From positions 1-28,386 of the forward strand of contig JACZVU010000014.1 of the NCBI GenBank assembly GCA_022572485.1: 28,386 nucleotides of DNA, written 5' to 3'. The translations under genes were made by a program, and so were the position numbers. Below the pieces are notes generated by a model, which saw only the letters and a list, made by a program, of their open reading frames with translations, searched no databases and was not told the origin of the DNA. The DNA comes from Myxococcales bacterium (GTDB taxonomy: Bacteria; Myxococcota_A; UBA9160; SMWR01). Positions 1-8,647 of this stretch are shown here, in pieces. Numbering within the stretch: the first letter of the stretch is position 1; each line of letters starts with the position of its first letter.

Positions 1-81
1 GCGCAGTGTGAGGGCGAGCACGAAAATCGCTCCCGCAGCGATCTTCTCCCCGCGCGGCCAGCTTGTCCGCCCTGACGACAC
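1..81 (-). CDS. possible partial CDS, N-terminus of a membrane protein
   Basis: On the minus strand a GTG at 81-79 overlaps the RND pump stop (TAGTG junction), and the frame stays open to the window edge for 27 codons. The visible peptide has a short polar start (SSGRTSWPRGEK) followed by a hydrophobic stretch (IAAGAIFVLALTL), as at the start of a membrane or exported protein. The tight overlap would make it the third gene of the efflux operon. There is no clear Shine-Dalgarno sequence, and 27 codons are too few to assign a family. It could also be chance open frame in GC-rich DNA. Confidence 0.35.
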   Translation of the reverse strand, partial: MSSGRTSWPRGEKIAAGAIFVLALTLR

Positions 82-3000
82 TAGTTGGAAGAGCGCCCCG
101 GTGCCCCAACCGGTAGAGCACCCACACCATCCGGGTCAGACCATTGGGCGCGTCGGGCGAAATAGGCGGCGATCCGGCTCTCGAGATGCGCGAAGCCCAA
201 GTAGACGACGGGAACCACGAAAATGGTGAAGAGTGTCGCGAACAGCATGCCCCCCACCACAGCGACGCCCAAAGGTGCGCGCGCCTCGCCGCCAGCGCCC
301 AATCCGATTGCGATTGGCAAGATGCCTGCGATCGTCGAGAGCGCGGTCATCATCACAGGGCGGAAGCGCGTGCGCGCAGCGCCCAAAACCGCGTCGAACG
401 GTTCGGCCCCTCGCTCGCGCAGCTGATTCGCAAATTCCACGATGAGAATCGAATTCTTGGTAACGAGACCCACCAACATTACAAGCCCGATCTGACTGAA
501 GAGATTCAGCGTGTGTCCGGTCAGCTGAAGCGCCAACACGGCACCGGTGAAGGACAGCGCCACCGCCACGAGGATCGTCGCGGGATCCACGAAGCTCTCG
601 AATTGTGCGGCGAGCACCAGATAAATCATCAACACGGCGAGCAAATAGGCGAAACCCAGGGCGCTTCCCGATTCGTAGAAGCGCTCAGACAATCCCGAAA
701 ACCCGAGCCGGTAGCCCGAATCCTCGGGGATCACCTCTGCGCCGATCGCGCGCATCTGATCCAGCGTGTCTCCAAGAGGTACGCCCAAAAGCAGATGTCC
801 CGTGATCGTCGCCGCGCGTTGCCTGTCGTAGTGGGGCAACCCCGATGAGGTAACCGTTTCTTCGATGGATACGACCGAAGCGAGAGGCACCATGATGCCC
901 GACTGCGACCTCACGTAGAATCCGTATAGATCCGCGGGGTTTCCGCGCTCGGAGCGATCGATTTGCGCGATCACCTTGTAGGTTTCGCCGTGTAGTTTGA
1001 AGGTCGAGAGCTTCAACCCGCCCAGCAATACCTGCAAGGTCGACGCCACATCGCGAACCGATACACCCAGATCACTCGCCTGTTCGCGATCCACGTGAAC
1101 GATCAACTGAGGCTTGTTGAGCTTGAAATCGCTCCGGAGATTCACGAGTCCGGGGATTTCTCGGGAGCGCCGCACGATCTCATCCGCGTAGGCGGCGACC
1201 TTCACAATCTCGGGTCCCGTTACGACAACCGAAACGGGCGCCGCATTCCAATCGATACTGAACGTCGGCTCGTTCATCGGGAAAACTTCGATTCCCGGGT
1301 TTGTCAAAAACTGGTGGTAGAGGGCGTCGACGATCTCCTGTTGGCTCCGTTCGCGTTCGTCATAGGGAACCAGGGTGGAGTATACGATCGCTTCGTTTAC
1401 GACCGGCGGACCCTGCCAGTCCGGCGCGATGATCGCCACAGATGTGTTGATTTCGGGAATGTCGAGTAGCGCCCGCTCGACCTCCAGGTGATAGCGATTG
1501 GTGTACTCCAAGGTGCTGCCCTCGGGCGCACTCGAGTAGATCGTGAGGCCGCCCCGATCCGAAACGGGCACGAATTCTCGATCGATCGTAGAAAACAGCA
1601 CCCACCCCAAAGCGATCCACGCGATGCTGACAGCACCTACCAGCGCGGGCTTGCCCAACGAAACAGCCAGCATCCGCGCGTAGCCGTCTCGCGTCCGATC
1701 CACTGCGCGACCGAGCCAAGCCGAAACGCCCGAATCCCGGGCATCTGTGCGGAGTACGCGCGCGCAGAGTGCAGGCGCCAGGGTGAGCGCGACGAACCCC
1801 GAAATGGCCACAGCAGCGGCCACCGCAACGCCAAATTCCCGAAACAGGCGGCCCGCCGTGCCGGTCAGGAAAGCCAACGGCAAGAAGACGGCGATCACCG
1901 AGACGCTCGAGGCCACCACCGCGAAGGAGATTTCGGCCATGCCGCGCCGGGTCGCCTCCAAGCGAGGCGTTCCCTCCTCGATCCAGCGGCTCACGTTCTC
2001 CAGCACCACGATGGCGTCGTCCACCACCAGACCGATTGCGAGCGTGAGCCCCATCAGGGTGAGGATATTGATTGAATAATCGAAGAAGTAGAGCACCGCG
2101 AAGGTTCCGATGATCGAAACCGGTATCGCGACGGCCGGAATGACCGTTGCCCGCAGCGAACGAAGAAAGATGAAGATCACGATCAGGACGAAGCCGATCG
2201 CGTAGAAGATGGTCCGGGTCACGTCTCGGATGGACTCTTCGATGAAGACACTCTCATCCCAGATCAGCTCGAAACTCACGCCTTCAGGAAGCTCGGTGCG
2301 AATGCGTTCACTCTCTTCCTTGATCGCGCGGGCGACGTCGAGCGTATTGGCCTTCGACTGCTTGACGATCCCGATCGAAATTCCGACTTCACCATCAACG
2401 CGTACCAGCGAGCGTTCGTCCTCTGCGCCCACGATCGCTTTTCCCACATCGCGAATCCGCACGGGCTCTCCGTCGAAATTTGCAATGACGAGAGCGTTGT
2501 ACTCTTCGGCGGTGTGAAGCTCGCCGGGCGTCCGCACGCTGAACTCCTGGTTCAGGCTCTCCACCCGGCCCGATGGAATATCGACGTTGTTCCGCCGCAA
2601 AGCCTCGGCGATGTCTGCAACGACGAGTCCGCGCGCGGTGAGACGGCGGTGGTCGATCCAGAGGCGGATCGCCAAGCGGCGTTCTCCGTCGATGAGCAAC
2701 CTCGCGACACCGGGAAGCTTCGTGAGCCGATCTTCGATCCGGGTCTCGAGCAACGTGGTCAGCTCGATCTGGTCGAGCCCTCCACCGCTCAGGTTTATCC
2801 AGATCAGTCCGCCCTCATCCGAGTCCGCCTTCGAGACGATCGGATCCTTCACCTCGTCGGGCAGATCCCGACGGGCGCGAGCGACCCGGTCTCGCACATC
2901 GGATGCAGCCACGTTGAGATCACGAGAAATTTCGAACTCCAAGGTGATCACGGAGGTTTCTTCGCGACTCACCGACGTGATGTGCCGAATCCCCTGGATG

Positions 3001-3218
3001 CCAATGAGCTCGTCTTCGAGTACTTGGGTGACCGAGGTTTCCATCACTTCGGGCGCCGCCCCGGGCAGCATCGTGAGGACGGATACGACCGGGTTCTCGA
3101 TGTCCGGAAGCTCTCGATTGGACAGACGCCCGAGCGCGATGACCCCGAAAAGGAGGATCACGAGCGACATCACGATCGAAAGTACCGGCCGGTCGATGCA
3201 GATCTGGGACAGGCGCAT
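81..3218 (-). CDS. RND-family efflux transporter permease (AcrB/MexB-type)
   Basis: Inner-membrane proton-driven pump of the hydrophobe/amphiphile efflux RND family, which works with a periplasmic adaptor and an outer-membrane channel. The 1045 residues are full family length. TM1 follows a basic start (MRLSQICIDRPVLS). TM4 carries the paired proton-relay aspartates, D400-D401 in GLVVDDAIVVLE. The TM10 lysine is present in GLVTKNSILIVEF. The long periplasmic loops after TM1 and TM7 are present. The start ATG (3218-3216) overlaps the TGA of the upstream adaptor gene (TGATG), so translation is probably coupled. No outer-membrane TolC-like gene is visible here, so the channel must be encoded elsewhere or beyond the left edge. 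The substrate cannot be read from sequence; drugs, solvents or lipids are all possible. Confidence 0.96.
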   Translation of the reverse strand: MRLSQICIDRPVLSIVMSLVILLFGVIALGRLSNRELPDIENPVVSVLTMLPGAAPEVMETSVTQVLEDELIGIQGIRHITSVSREETSVITLEFEISRDLNVAASDVRDRVARARRDLPDEVKDPIVSKADSDEGGLIWINLSGGGLDQIELTTLLETRIEDRLTKLPGVARLLIDGERRLAIRLWIDHRRLTARGLVVADIAEALRRNNVDIPSGRVESLNQEFSVRTPGELHTAEEYNALVIANFDGEPVRIRDVGKAIVGAEDERSLVRVDGEVGISIGIVKQSKANTLDVARAIKEESERIRTELPEGVSFELIWDESVFIEESIRDVTRTIFYAIGFVLIVIFIFLRSLRATVIPAVAIPVSIIGTFAVLYFFDYSINILTLMGLTLAIGLVVDDAIVVLENVSRWIEEGTPRLEATRRGMAEISFAVVASSVSVIAVFLPLAFLTGTAGRLFREFGVAVAAAVAISGFVALTLAPALCARVLRTDARDSGVSAWLGRAVDRTRDGYARMLAVSLGKPALVGAVSIAWIALGWVLFSTIDREFVPVSDRGGLTIYSSAPEGSTLEYTNRYHLEVERALLDIPEINTSVAIIAPDWQGPPVVNEAIVYSTLVPYDERERSQQEIVDALYHQFLTNPGIEVFPMNEPTFSIDWNAAPVSVVVTGPEIVKVAAYADEIVRRSREIPGLVNLRSDFKLNKPQLIVHVDREQASDLGVSVRDVASTLQVLLGGLKLSTFKLHGETYKVIAQIDRSERGNPADLYGFYVRSQSGIMVPLASVVSIEETVTSSGLPHYDRQRAATITGHLLLGVPLGDTLDQMRAIGAEVIPEDSGYRLGFSGLSERFYESGSALGFAYLLAVLMIYLVLAAQFESFVDPATILVAVALSFTGAVLALQLTGHTLNLFSQIGLVMLVGLVTKNSILIVEFANQLRERGAEPFDAVLGAARTRFRPVMMTALSTIAGILPIAIGLGAGGEARAPLGVAVVGGMLFATLFTIFVVPVVYLGFAHLESRIAAYFARRAQWSDPDGVGALPVGAPGRSSN

Positions 3219-4291
3219 CAGCGGGCCTTGGAAACACCGGGGAGGCGCGCGTACGACTCGATGGCACCCCCCTCGTAGACCTTGTGGGTCCCGCTCGTCA
3301 CGATCGTATCCCCGGTGGTGAGTCCGGAAAGGATGACCACCTGAGCATCACGGCGCGCACCAAGTTCGACAAAGATCCGCTCGGCCAAATCCTCAGGAGT
3401 CACCCGCCATACATAGGGGCCCTTCGCGTCACTGGCGATCGCCGACTCGGGAACGAGCAGGGCTTGCTCCGTGCGTTCGACCTCGAGTTCGACACGCGCA
3501 AACATCCCGGGCCGCAGGCGTCCGTCGGAATTGGGCACCCACGCCTTCAGCGCGAGTTGGCGGCTTTCCGGGTCGAGGGCTGGCGAGATGAAGTAGACCA
3601 GGCCTTTAAAGCTCTCGCCCGGGTACGCGGCCACCCGCGCTGCCACCTCGAGGCCGGGTCGCGCCAGAGCAATCGCGTTTTCGGAAAGTGAGAACTGCAA
3701 CTGCAGGCGATCTACAGCGTCGATCTGAACGAGTGCAACATCGGAGTCGACACGATCTCCAGGTGAGACATGGCGCGCGCCTAGAGCGCCGTCGAACGGC
3801 GCGCGAATTCGCGTCCGGCCGAGGTTGATGCGCGCGAGGTCCACCACGGCTTCGGCAGCCGCTGCCGCGGCCCGCGCCTGGGTCAGCTCCGAAGCCGCCG
3901 AGACCTTGACCTTCGAAAGCTTTTCGGTGCGCTGGAACACATCGGCAGCGAGCACTCGATTCGCTTCCGCTTCGCGCAATGCCGCACGCTGTTCGCCCGA
4001 GTAAAGGACGAAGAGCACTTCGCCACCCACGACACGCTGCCCTTCCTGGAATTCGATCGACTCCACGACGCCCGCAATCTCGGATCGAATGACCACCGAT
4101 TCCGCGGCCGCAAGTTGACCGACGACCTCGATGCGCTCGGAAAAGAGACTGAACTCGATGCGAGCTGTTTCGACGACGCTGGGAGGGGGGCCGTCTGGAG
4201 TCTCCAATGCATCGGAGCTGCAGCTCAGCGCCAGCAGCGCAAACAGAGCAAGCCTCGAGCAAAGCCACTGTTTGGCAAGAGATCCGACCAT
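3218..4291 (-). CDS. RND efflux periplasmic adaptor, lipoprotein (HlyD/MFP family)
   Basis: Membrane-fusion protein that should bridge the downstream RND pump to an outer-membrane channel. I chose the ATG at 4291 because it begins a lipoprotein signal peptide (basic start, hydrophobic core, lipobox LALSC, lipidated C24), giving 357 aa. The frame is open further upstream to 4510, but that extension is polar, has no family features and would run into the divergent gene. Family order is visible: first beta-barrel/lipoyl half-motif (VVIRSEIAGVVESIEFQEGQRV), an alanine/glutamate-rich alpha-hairpin (about residues 95-150), second lipoyl half (IRAPFDGALGARHVSPGDRV), then the beta-barrel and membrane-proximal domain (LLVPESAIA...GPYVWRV). 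The stop overlaps the RND start. Acyl anchoring to the inner membrane is inferred from the lipobox. Confidence 0.94.
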   Translation of the reverse strand: MVGSLAKQWLCSRLALFALLALSCSSDALETPDGPPPSVVETARIEFSLFSERIEVVGQLAAAESVVIRSEIAGVVESIEFQEGQRVVGGEVLFVLYSGEQRAALREAEANRVLAADVFQRTEKLSKVKVSAASELTQARAAAAAAEAVVDLARINLGRTRIRAPFDGALGARHVSPGDRVDSDVALVQIDAVDRLQLQFSLSENAIALARPGLEVAARVAAYPGESFKGLVYFISPALDPESRQLALKAWVPNSDGRLRPGMFARVELEVERTEQALLVPESAIASDAKGPYVWRVTPEDLAERIFVELGARRDAQVVILSGLTTGDTIVTSGTHKVYEGGAIESYARLPGVSKAR

Positions 4292-4366
4292 CCCCAATGG
4301 TATCACGGGTCTGAACGAGAGAGCGCTGGGGCAACGAATCGCCACTTCGGAAGAAAGCAGCACGGG

Positions 4367-4372
4367 TATACT
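4367..4372 (+). promoter_or_regulatory. possible -10 element for the DUF420-like gene
   Basis: TATACT matches the sigma70 -10 consensus at five of six positions. It lies 27 bases before the ATG at 4400, inside the 108-bp gap between divergent genes. No good -35 hexamer sits at 16-18 bp, so the call is weak. Confidence 0.25.
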
Positions 4373-4399
4373 CTGGTGCCATTCCGAATCGGAAACCCA

Positions 4400-4876
4400 A
4401 TGAGCCCCACTCTCGCTTTCTGGACCGCCGCGCTGATCAATCTGCTCGCCATCGTCGCTCTCGTCACAAGCGGGATTCGAAGCATTCGACGAGGCAATTT
4501 GTCCCACCACCGCCGCTGCATGAAAAGCTCGGCGCTTCTCGTCGTTTGCTTCCTCGGCGCCTATTCACTCAAAGTGTTCTACTTCGGTCGCGAGCGGCTC
4601 TCCGAATGGAGTGAATCCGCTGTTGTGATTTTGCGGATCCACGAACTCTGTGTGTTCGCGATGGTTGTCGGTGGGTCGATCGCGCTGATTCACAGCCGAA
4701 AGATGCACCGCAGCCGGAACCAGCTGACGCATCTTCCCGACGCTCCACTCGCTTCGAGCCGCATTCTCCAGAGGCATCGCAAGGCGGGCTGGACTGCCGC
4801 GGTTGGAGCGGGGCTGGCTTTTCTCACAGCGGCTATCGTGCTCGCGGGAATGTACGAGCGGGCGGGCAGACCCTAA
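4400..4876 (+). CDS. DUF420-like small integral membrane protein
   Basis: 158 aa with about four transmembrane helices (near residues 8-25, 43-62, 75-98 and 133-152). The spacing of histidines and hydrophobic segments resembles DUF420 (YozB-like): H36-H37 followed by M41 and FLGAY in the second helix, H81 at the start of the third helix, H98 at its end, and an HRKAG motif before the last helix. DUF420 genes often lie near cytochrome oxidase assembly genes, but none is present here, so function is unknown. The ATG at 4400 was chosen because it begins the first membrane helix; the frame runs open upstream over the divergent adaptor gene. The gene is followed at once by the FAD oxidoreductase, suggesting co-transcription. 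Confidence 0.75.
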   Translation: MSPTLAFWTAALINLLAIVALVTSGIRSIRRGNLSHHRRCMKSSALLVVCFLGAYSLKVFYFGRERLSEWSESAVVILRIHELCVFAMVVGGSIALIHSRKMHRSRNQLTHLPDAPLASSRILQRHRKAGWTAAVGAGLAFLTAAIVLAGMYERAGRP

Positions 4877-4900
4877 ACCTTGCATTCTGAGGCAGACGAA

Positions 4901-6049
4901 TTGCGGACCTACGACTTTGCGGTCATCGGCGCTGGCATTGCGGGCGCATCGGTCGCCTACGAGCTGCAAGCGCGGGGGCGAACGCTTCTGCTCGAGCGGG
5001 AGCCTCTTCCGGGCTACCACACCACCGGGCGCTCGGCCGCGTTCAGCGTCGAGAGCTACGGCAATCGCGTGGTTCAGTTGCTGACCCGCGCCGGGCGCGC
5101 ATTCTTGGAAGACCCGCCCGAGGGTTTCGCGCAACACCGACTCACACATCGCTGTCCGGTGCTTTGGATCGCGCGCTTCGATCAGGCGCAACGGCTCGCG
5201 GAACGCGCGCGGCGCGTCATCGCCGCCGGGGCCGAACTCTGCGAAGTGAGTGCCGCCGAAGCCCATTTGATGTGTCCTGTGCTGCGCGAGCAATCCATCG
5301 CGATGGCTGTGGTGGAAGAGCAGGCACTTCACATCGATGTTGCCGCTCTGCTCGACGCGTATTTGGCGGGCTTCCGCGCGCGTGGAGGCGAGCTGGCCAC
5401 ACGCGCAGCAGTGACGGGCCTGCACTCGGTCCGCGGCAGCTGGGAGGTTTGCGCGGGCAACGCCCGCCACCGCGCGGGCGTGATCGTGAACGCGGCGGGT
5501 GCCTGGGCAGAGGAGATCGGCACGCTGGCCGGCGCTCGGCCCATCGGGCTCGTTCCGCTTCGGAGAACTGCGATCACCTTCGATCCCCCGGGCGACGTCG
5601 ACATCACGAGTTGGCCGTGTTTGATCGATGCGGACGAGGCGTTCTACCTGAAGCCCGAAGGTGCACGCCTGTTGGCATCGCCCTGTGATGAGACGCCCTT
5701 CGCTCCCTGCGACGTCACACCGGACGATCTCGGCGTCGCGCTGGCGGTCGAGCGCGTGATGCGCGCGACGACACTCAAGATCCGGCACGTCCAGCACCGC
5801 TGGGCAGGCCTTCGCAGCTTCGTCGCGGACCGCGCGCCGGTCATCGGAATGGATCCCGAAATCCCCGGCCTCTGCTGGCTGGCGGGTCAGGGTGGATCTG
5901 GAATCATGACCTCCTCGTCTGTGGCGCGGGCCGCCGCCTCGTTGATCGTAGACGGCGCCCTTCCCGCAGACCTGAAGACCCTGGGAATCACACCCGAGAT
6001 GCTCACGCCGTCGCGGCCAGCACTGCGCTCCGAAGCCCGCGGCAACTGA
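4901..6049 (+). CDS. FAD-dependent oxidoreductase (DAO family, glycine/D-amino-acid oxidase-like)
   Basis: Flavoenzyme of the D-amino-acid oxidase/glycine oxidase superfamily (DAO domain); likely oxidises an amine, amino acid or 2-hydroxy acid using FAD. The ADP-binding motif VIGAGIAGASVAYEL lies at the N-terminus (GxGxxG at residues 10-15). An ERExLPGYHTTGRSAA segment typical of the family follows the beta2 strand, NAAGAWA marks the second FAD contact, and GLRSFVADRAPVIG...GLCWLAGQGGSGIM is the C-terminal FAD-binding signature. I prefer the TTG at 4901 because GAGG lies eight bases upstream and it gives the usual short lead to the dinucleotide fold (382 aa). A TTG at 4880 in the same frame is the alternative. 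It follows the DUF420-like gene with almost no gap. Substrate unknown. Confidence 0.9.
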   Translation: MRTYDFAVIGAGIAGASVAYELQARGRTLLLEREPLPGYHTTGRSAAFSVESYGNRVVQLLTRAGRAFLEDPPEGFAQHRLTHRCPVLWIARFDQAQRLAERARRVIAAGAELCEVSAAEAHLMCPVLREQSIAMAVVEEQALHIDVAALLDAYLAGFRARGGELATRAAVTGLHSVRGSWEVCAGNARHRAGVIVNAAGAWAEEIGTLAGARPIGLVPLRRTAITFDPPGDVDITSWPCLIDADEAFYLKPEGARLLASPCDETPFAPCDVTPDDLGVALAVERVMRATTLKIRHVQHRWAGLRSFVADRAPVIGMDPEIPGLCWLAGQGGSGIMTSSSVARAAASLIVDGALPADLKTLGITPEMLTPSRPALRSEARGN

Positions 6050-6095
6050 CCTCCAGCCGCACTCGTTCGAACCACCCACACGGTATGATGCCCAC

Positions 6096-8186
6096 ATGCC
6101 TCAAGCCCACAGCAGCCGATCCATTGCTCACTCCATCTGCGCGTGCTTCGCGCTGCTCTCGCTCAGCGCTTGCGCGACAGCTCTGCCGCCCGCTGCGCGG
6201 ACCCCCTTCATCGAGGAGAGCTCACGGCCTGAACGCGTCGTCTTGATCACGATTGACACGCTGCGCGCGGACTACGTGGGATGTTATGGCTCGAAAACGT
6301 CGCGCACCCCCACCCTCGATCGACTGGCGGCCAACGGAGTGCGCTTCGCGACCACCATTTCACCCACACCGATGACGATGCCCTCGCACACCTCGCTCAT
6401 GACGGGACTCGATCCGACTCTGCACGGTGTTCACAGCAACGCGCAGTTTCGCCTCAACGATGGGATTCCAACGCTCGCCGCGCAATTCCAAGCGCACGGT
6501 TTTGCGACCGCGGCTTTCCTCTCGTCCGTCGTGCTCGACCGACGCTATGGACTGGCTCGCGGCTTTGACATCTATGACGACCGCATGGGGTTCCGCCGCA
6601 ACATCAAAGGCGCAACGGGTGGCTACGCAGAGCGGACAGCCGATCAGGTCGTGGATGCGGCGCTTCAGTGGTTGGAATCCGCGCCGAGCCGCTTCTTCTT
6701 ATGGGTTCACTTCTACGATCCCCACGGAAGCTACGATCCTCCGAAAGGCTTTCGTCCCAGGCAAAGAGCCACGACAGCCAACCCCGAAGAAGTCGGAACC
6801 CTCGAGTACGCGAAGCAGGCCTTCCCTCCGCTATACGCCGGGGAAATCTACTTCGCGGACACGGAACTCGGCCGGCTCCTCCGCGTTCTGAACCGAAAGT
6901 TCGCCGATGACCGCACCCTCTTCATCGTCACCAGCGATCACGGCGAAAGCCTGGGCGAGCACGGCGAACTCACCCACACCCTCACCGTCTATGACGCAAC
7001 TCAGAAAATTCCCCTCCTAATCAAGGGCCCCGGTGTACCACGCGGCCGCGTCGTCGACGCGCAGGTCCGGCTGGTCGATGTGGCACCGACCATCCTGAGC
7101 CTGTCGGGGCTCCCCGCGATCGAGCGCACTACAGGCCAAGACCTGGGACCCTGGATGAGGGGGGAACGCCAGGATGGACTCGAAGCCTACGTCGAAACCC
7201 TCGAGACCCACCTCGCCTACGGATGGAGTCCAGTACTCGGACTGAGGACGGGCGGGTACAAATACCTGCGGACCGTCCGCCCTGAACTTTACGCTCTGGA
7301 CACAGACCCGCACGAACTGAACAACCTGGCAGCGAGCCTACCCGCGACGTTGAAAGCGCTCGACGCGGCGCTGGAAGCACACCTCGGTGACGCGCTGCCC
7401 GTCCTTCCCAACGTAGTCGCTCCACCCGAAGAGATCGCGCTACTCGAGAGTCTGGGGTACGTGGTTCGCGAGTCAGAGGGTGGCGAACACCCCCTGGGGT
7501 GGGTTGGCGGCGCGGATCCTAAAGACATGCTCGGAACCTTCATCAAGATTCTCGAGGCGCGTTCGAAACTGACAGCGGGGGATCTCGAGAGCGCCCGCGA
7601 AATCCTCGATTCAGAGCCCGAGGCAGGCGGTTGGATTGCCCACACCCGGGCTGAAATCGAACTCGGACTTGGCAACGCCGAACAAGCCGAGCGATTGGCT
7701 CGCGAAGTCATTGCCGCCCAACCCCAGTACGCCGAAGGTTATCTGGTCCTCGGCGAAGCGCTCGAGCTGCAAGGGCGCACCCAAGACGCAGTCGCAGCCT
7801 ACGAGGAAGCGGCTCGCATCAACCCCAACGAGACCGCCTCGCTGGTCGCACTTGCGCGGATCTCCGAAGCAACAGGTCAATGGGACGCCGCTGAACGCCG
7901 CTATCGAGAAGCACTCGACGCCAATGCGCCAAGCGCCGACGCAGCCCTGAGACTGGCTGCACTCTATTACGATCGCGGGCTCACGTCGGACGCCCGCGCC
8001 ACGCTCTCGGAAACCGGTCTGCTAGACGCGGCTGGGCTCGATGCGTTGATCCGCCTCAGCCGAGCTGAGGCCCAGGCGGGCTATCGCGCCAACGCGCTCG
8101 ATCGTCTCGAGCGCGCCCTGAAGCGCGAAGAGAATCCGGAACTCGAAGCGGTCTACGTGGAACTCGGCGGACGGATCGAGAACTGA
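6096..8186 (+). CDS. sulfatase-fold lipoprotein with C-terminal TPR repeats
   Basis: 696 aa. A lipoprotein signal ends at C26 (lipobox LSAC). The alkaline-phosphatase/sulfatase fold follows: metal ligand D54 in LITIDTLRADY, the nucleophile region at residues 91-104, HFYDPH at 204-209, and metal ligands D280-H281 in VTSDHGESLGEHG. The usual sulfatase signature C/S-x-P-x-R reads T94-M-P-S-H98, so the formylglycine precursor cysteine/serine is absent; a threonine nucleophile, as in phosphoethanolamine transferases and related phosphodiesterases, is the natural alternative. From about residue 490 the chain carries tetratricopeptide-like helices (for example AEGYLVLGEALELQGRTQDA). Probably acts at the outer membrane or in the periplasm. 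Calling it a true sulfatase would be unsafe. It stands alone, 46 bp after the oxidoreductase. Confidence 0.9.
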   Translation: MPQAHSSRSIAHSICACFALLSLSACATALPPAARTPFIEESSRPERVVLITIDTLRADYVGCYGSKTSRTPTLDRLAANGVRFATTISPTPMTMPSHTSLMTGLDPTLHGVHSNAQFRLNDGIPTLAAQFQAHGFATAAFLSSVVLDRRYGLARGFDIYDDRMGFRRNIKGATGGYAERTADQVVDAALQWLESAPSRFFLWVHFYDPHGSYDPPKGFRPRQRATTANPEEVGTLEYAKQAFPPLYAGEIYFADTELGRLLRVLNRKFADDRTLFIVTSDHGESLGEHGELTHTLTVYDATQKIPLLIKGPGVPRGRVVDAQVRLVDVAPTILSLSGLPAIERTTGQDLGPWMRGERQDGLEAYVETLETHLAYGWSPVLGLRTGGYKYLRTVRPELYALDTDPHELNNLAASLPATLKALDAALEAHLGDALPVLPNVVAPPEEIALLESLGYVVRESEGGEHPLGWVGGADPKDMLGTFIKILEARSKLTAGDLESAREILDSEPEAGGWIAHTRAEIELGLGNAEQAERLAREVIAAQPQYAEGYLVLGEALELQGRTQDAVAAYEEAARINPNETASLVALARISEATGQWDAAERRYREALDANAPSADAALRLAALYYDRGLTSDARATLSETGLLDAAGLDALIRLSRAEAQAGYRANALDRLERALKREENPELEAVYVELGGRIEN

Positions 8187-8205
8187 GCGCCGACACTCAT
8201 GAACG

Positions 8206-8220
8206 GTGCTACATCAGCAC
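8206..8220. terminator. weak hairpin between convergent genes
   Basis: GTGCT and AGCAC form a 5-bp stem around a 5-base loop in the 53-bp gap between the sulfatase-like gene and the convergent zinc-ribbon gene. There is no T-run on either side, so it is at best a partial terminator. Confidence 0.2.
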
Positions 8221-8239
8221 GCGCGGGAATGATTTTCGA

Positions 8240-8647
8240 TCAGGGCGTCCTTCCCTGGAGCAACATTTTCTGTCCGTCGGGAAAGTACACCTGGATCTTC
8301 GACGGGCTCATGATGCGCTCGATGACGCCGGTCCCGAACGATTGATGATCGATTCGATCTCCGACTGCGTAGACTTCACTCGTCTGGTATGGGCGGATCG
8401 GGCGAGTCAGATCGGGCTCCACCATGGGGCCCACGGGTTCCGGCGCGGCTTTCTTGCGGGATGCGCGATTGGCGGGTTTTAGCTGTTTCTCTGCATCGGT
8501 CAGACGGTGCCGATGTTGCAAGCCGCACTGTCGGCACTCCACCTTCCCGATGCGCCCGTTGGTGATCGTCATGATCACGTGGGCACCGTCGCCGCACTTC
8601 CCGCATTTGTTTTGAATATCTGCGCCGACTTCCCTTTTGACTGCCAT
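8240..8647 (-). CDS. zinc-ribbon protein with C-terminal Tudor/CarD-like domain
   Basis: 135 aa from the ATG at 8647; the longer open frame to 8731 adds sequence with no family character. The N-terminal zinc ribbon uses C15-x-x-C18 and C38-x-x-C41, with a short beta-hairpin between (IMTITNGRIGKVEC). A basic alanine/lysine linker (about 55-75) follows. The C-terminal module VGDRIDHQSFGTGVIERI...VYFPDGQKMLL (95-130) resembles the small SH3/Tudor-like domain of CarD-type regulators and the UvrD/PcrA C-terminus, which contact RNA polymerase. I infer a nucleic-acid or RNA-polymerase-binding role. It is convergent with the sulfatase-like gene and divergent from the lipoprotein gene at 8964. No named family is certain. 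Confidence 0.75.
   Translation of the reverse strand: MAVKREVGADIQNKCGKCGDGAHVIMTITNGRIGKVECRQCGLQHRHRLTDAEKQLKPANRASRKKAAPEPVGPMVEPDLTRPIRPYQTSEVYAVGDRIDHQSFGTGVIERIMSPSKIQVYFPDGQKMLLQGRTP

Noticed and set aside
4565..6097. 510-codon open frame on the minus strand
   Set aside because: It lies antisense to the FAD oxidoreductase and DUF420-like gene; its translation is Arg/His/Ala-rich with no motifs, as expected for a shadow frame in GC-rich DNA.
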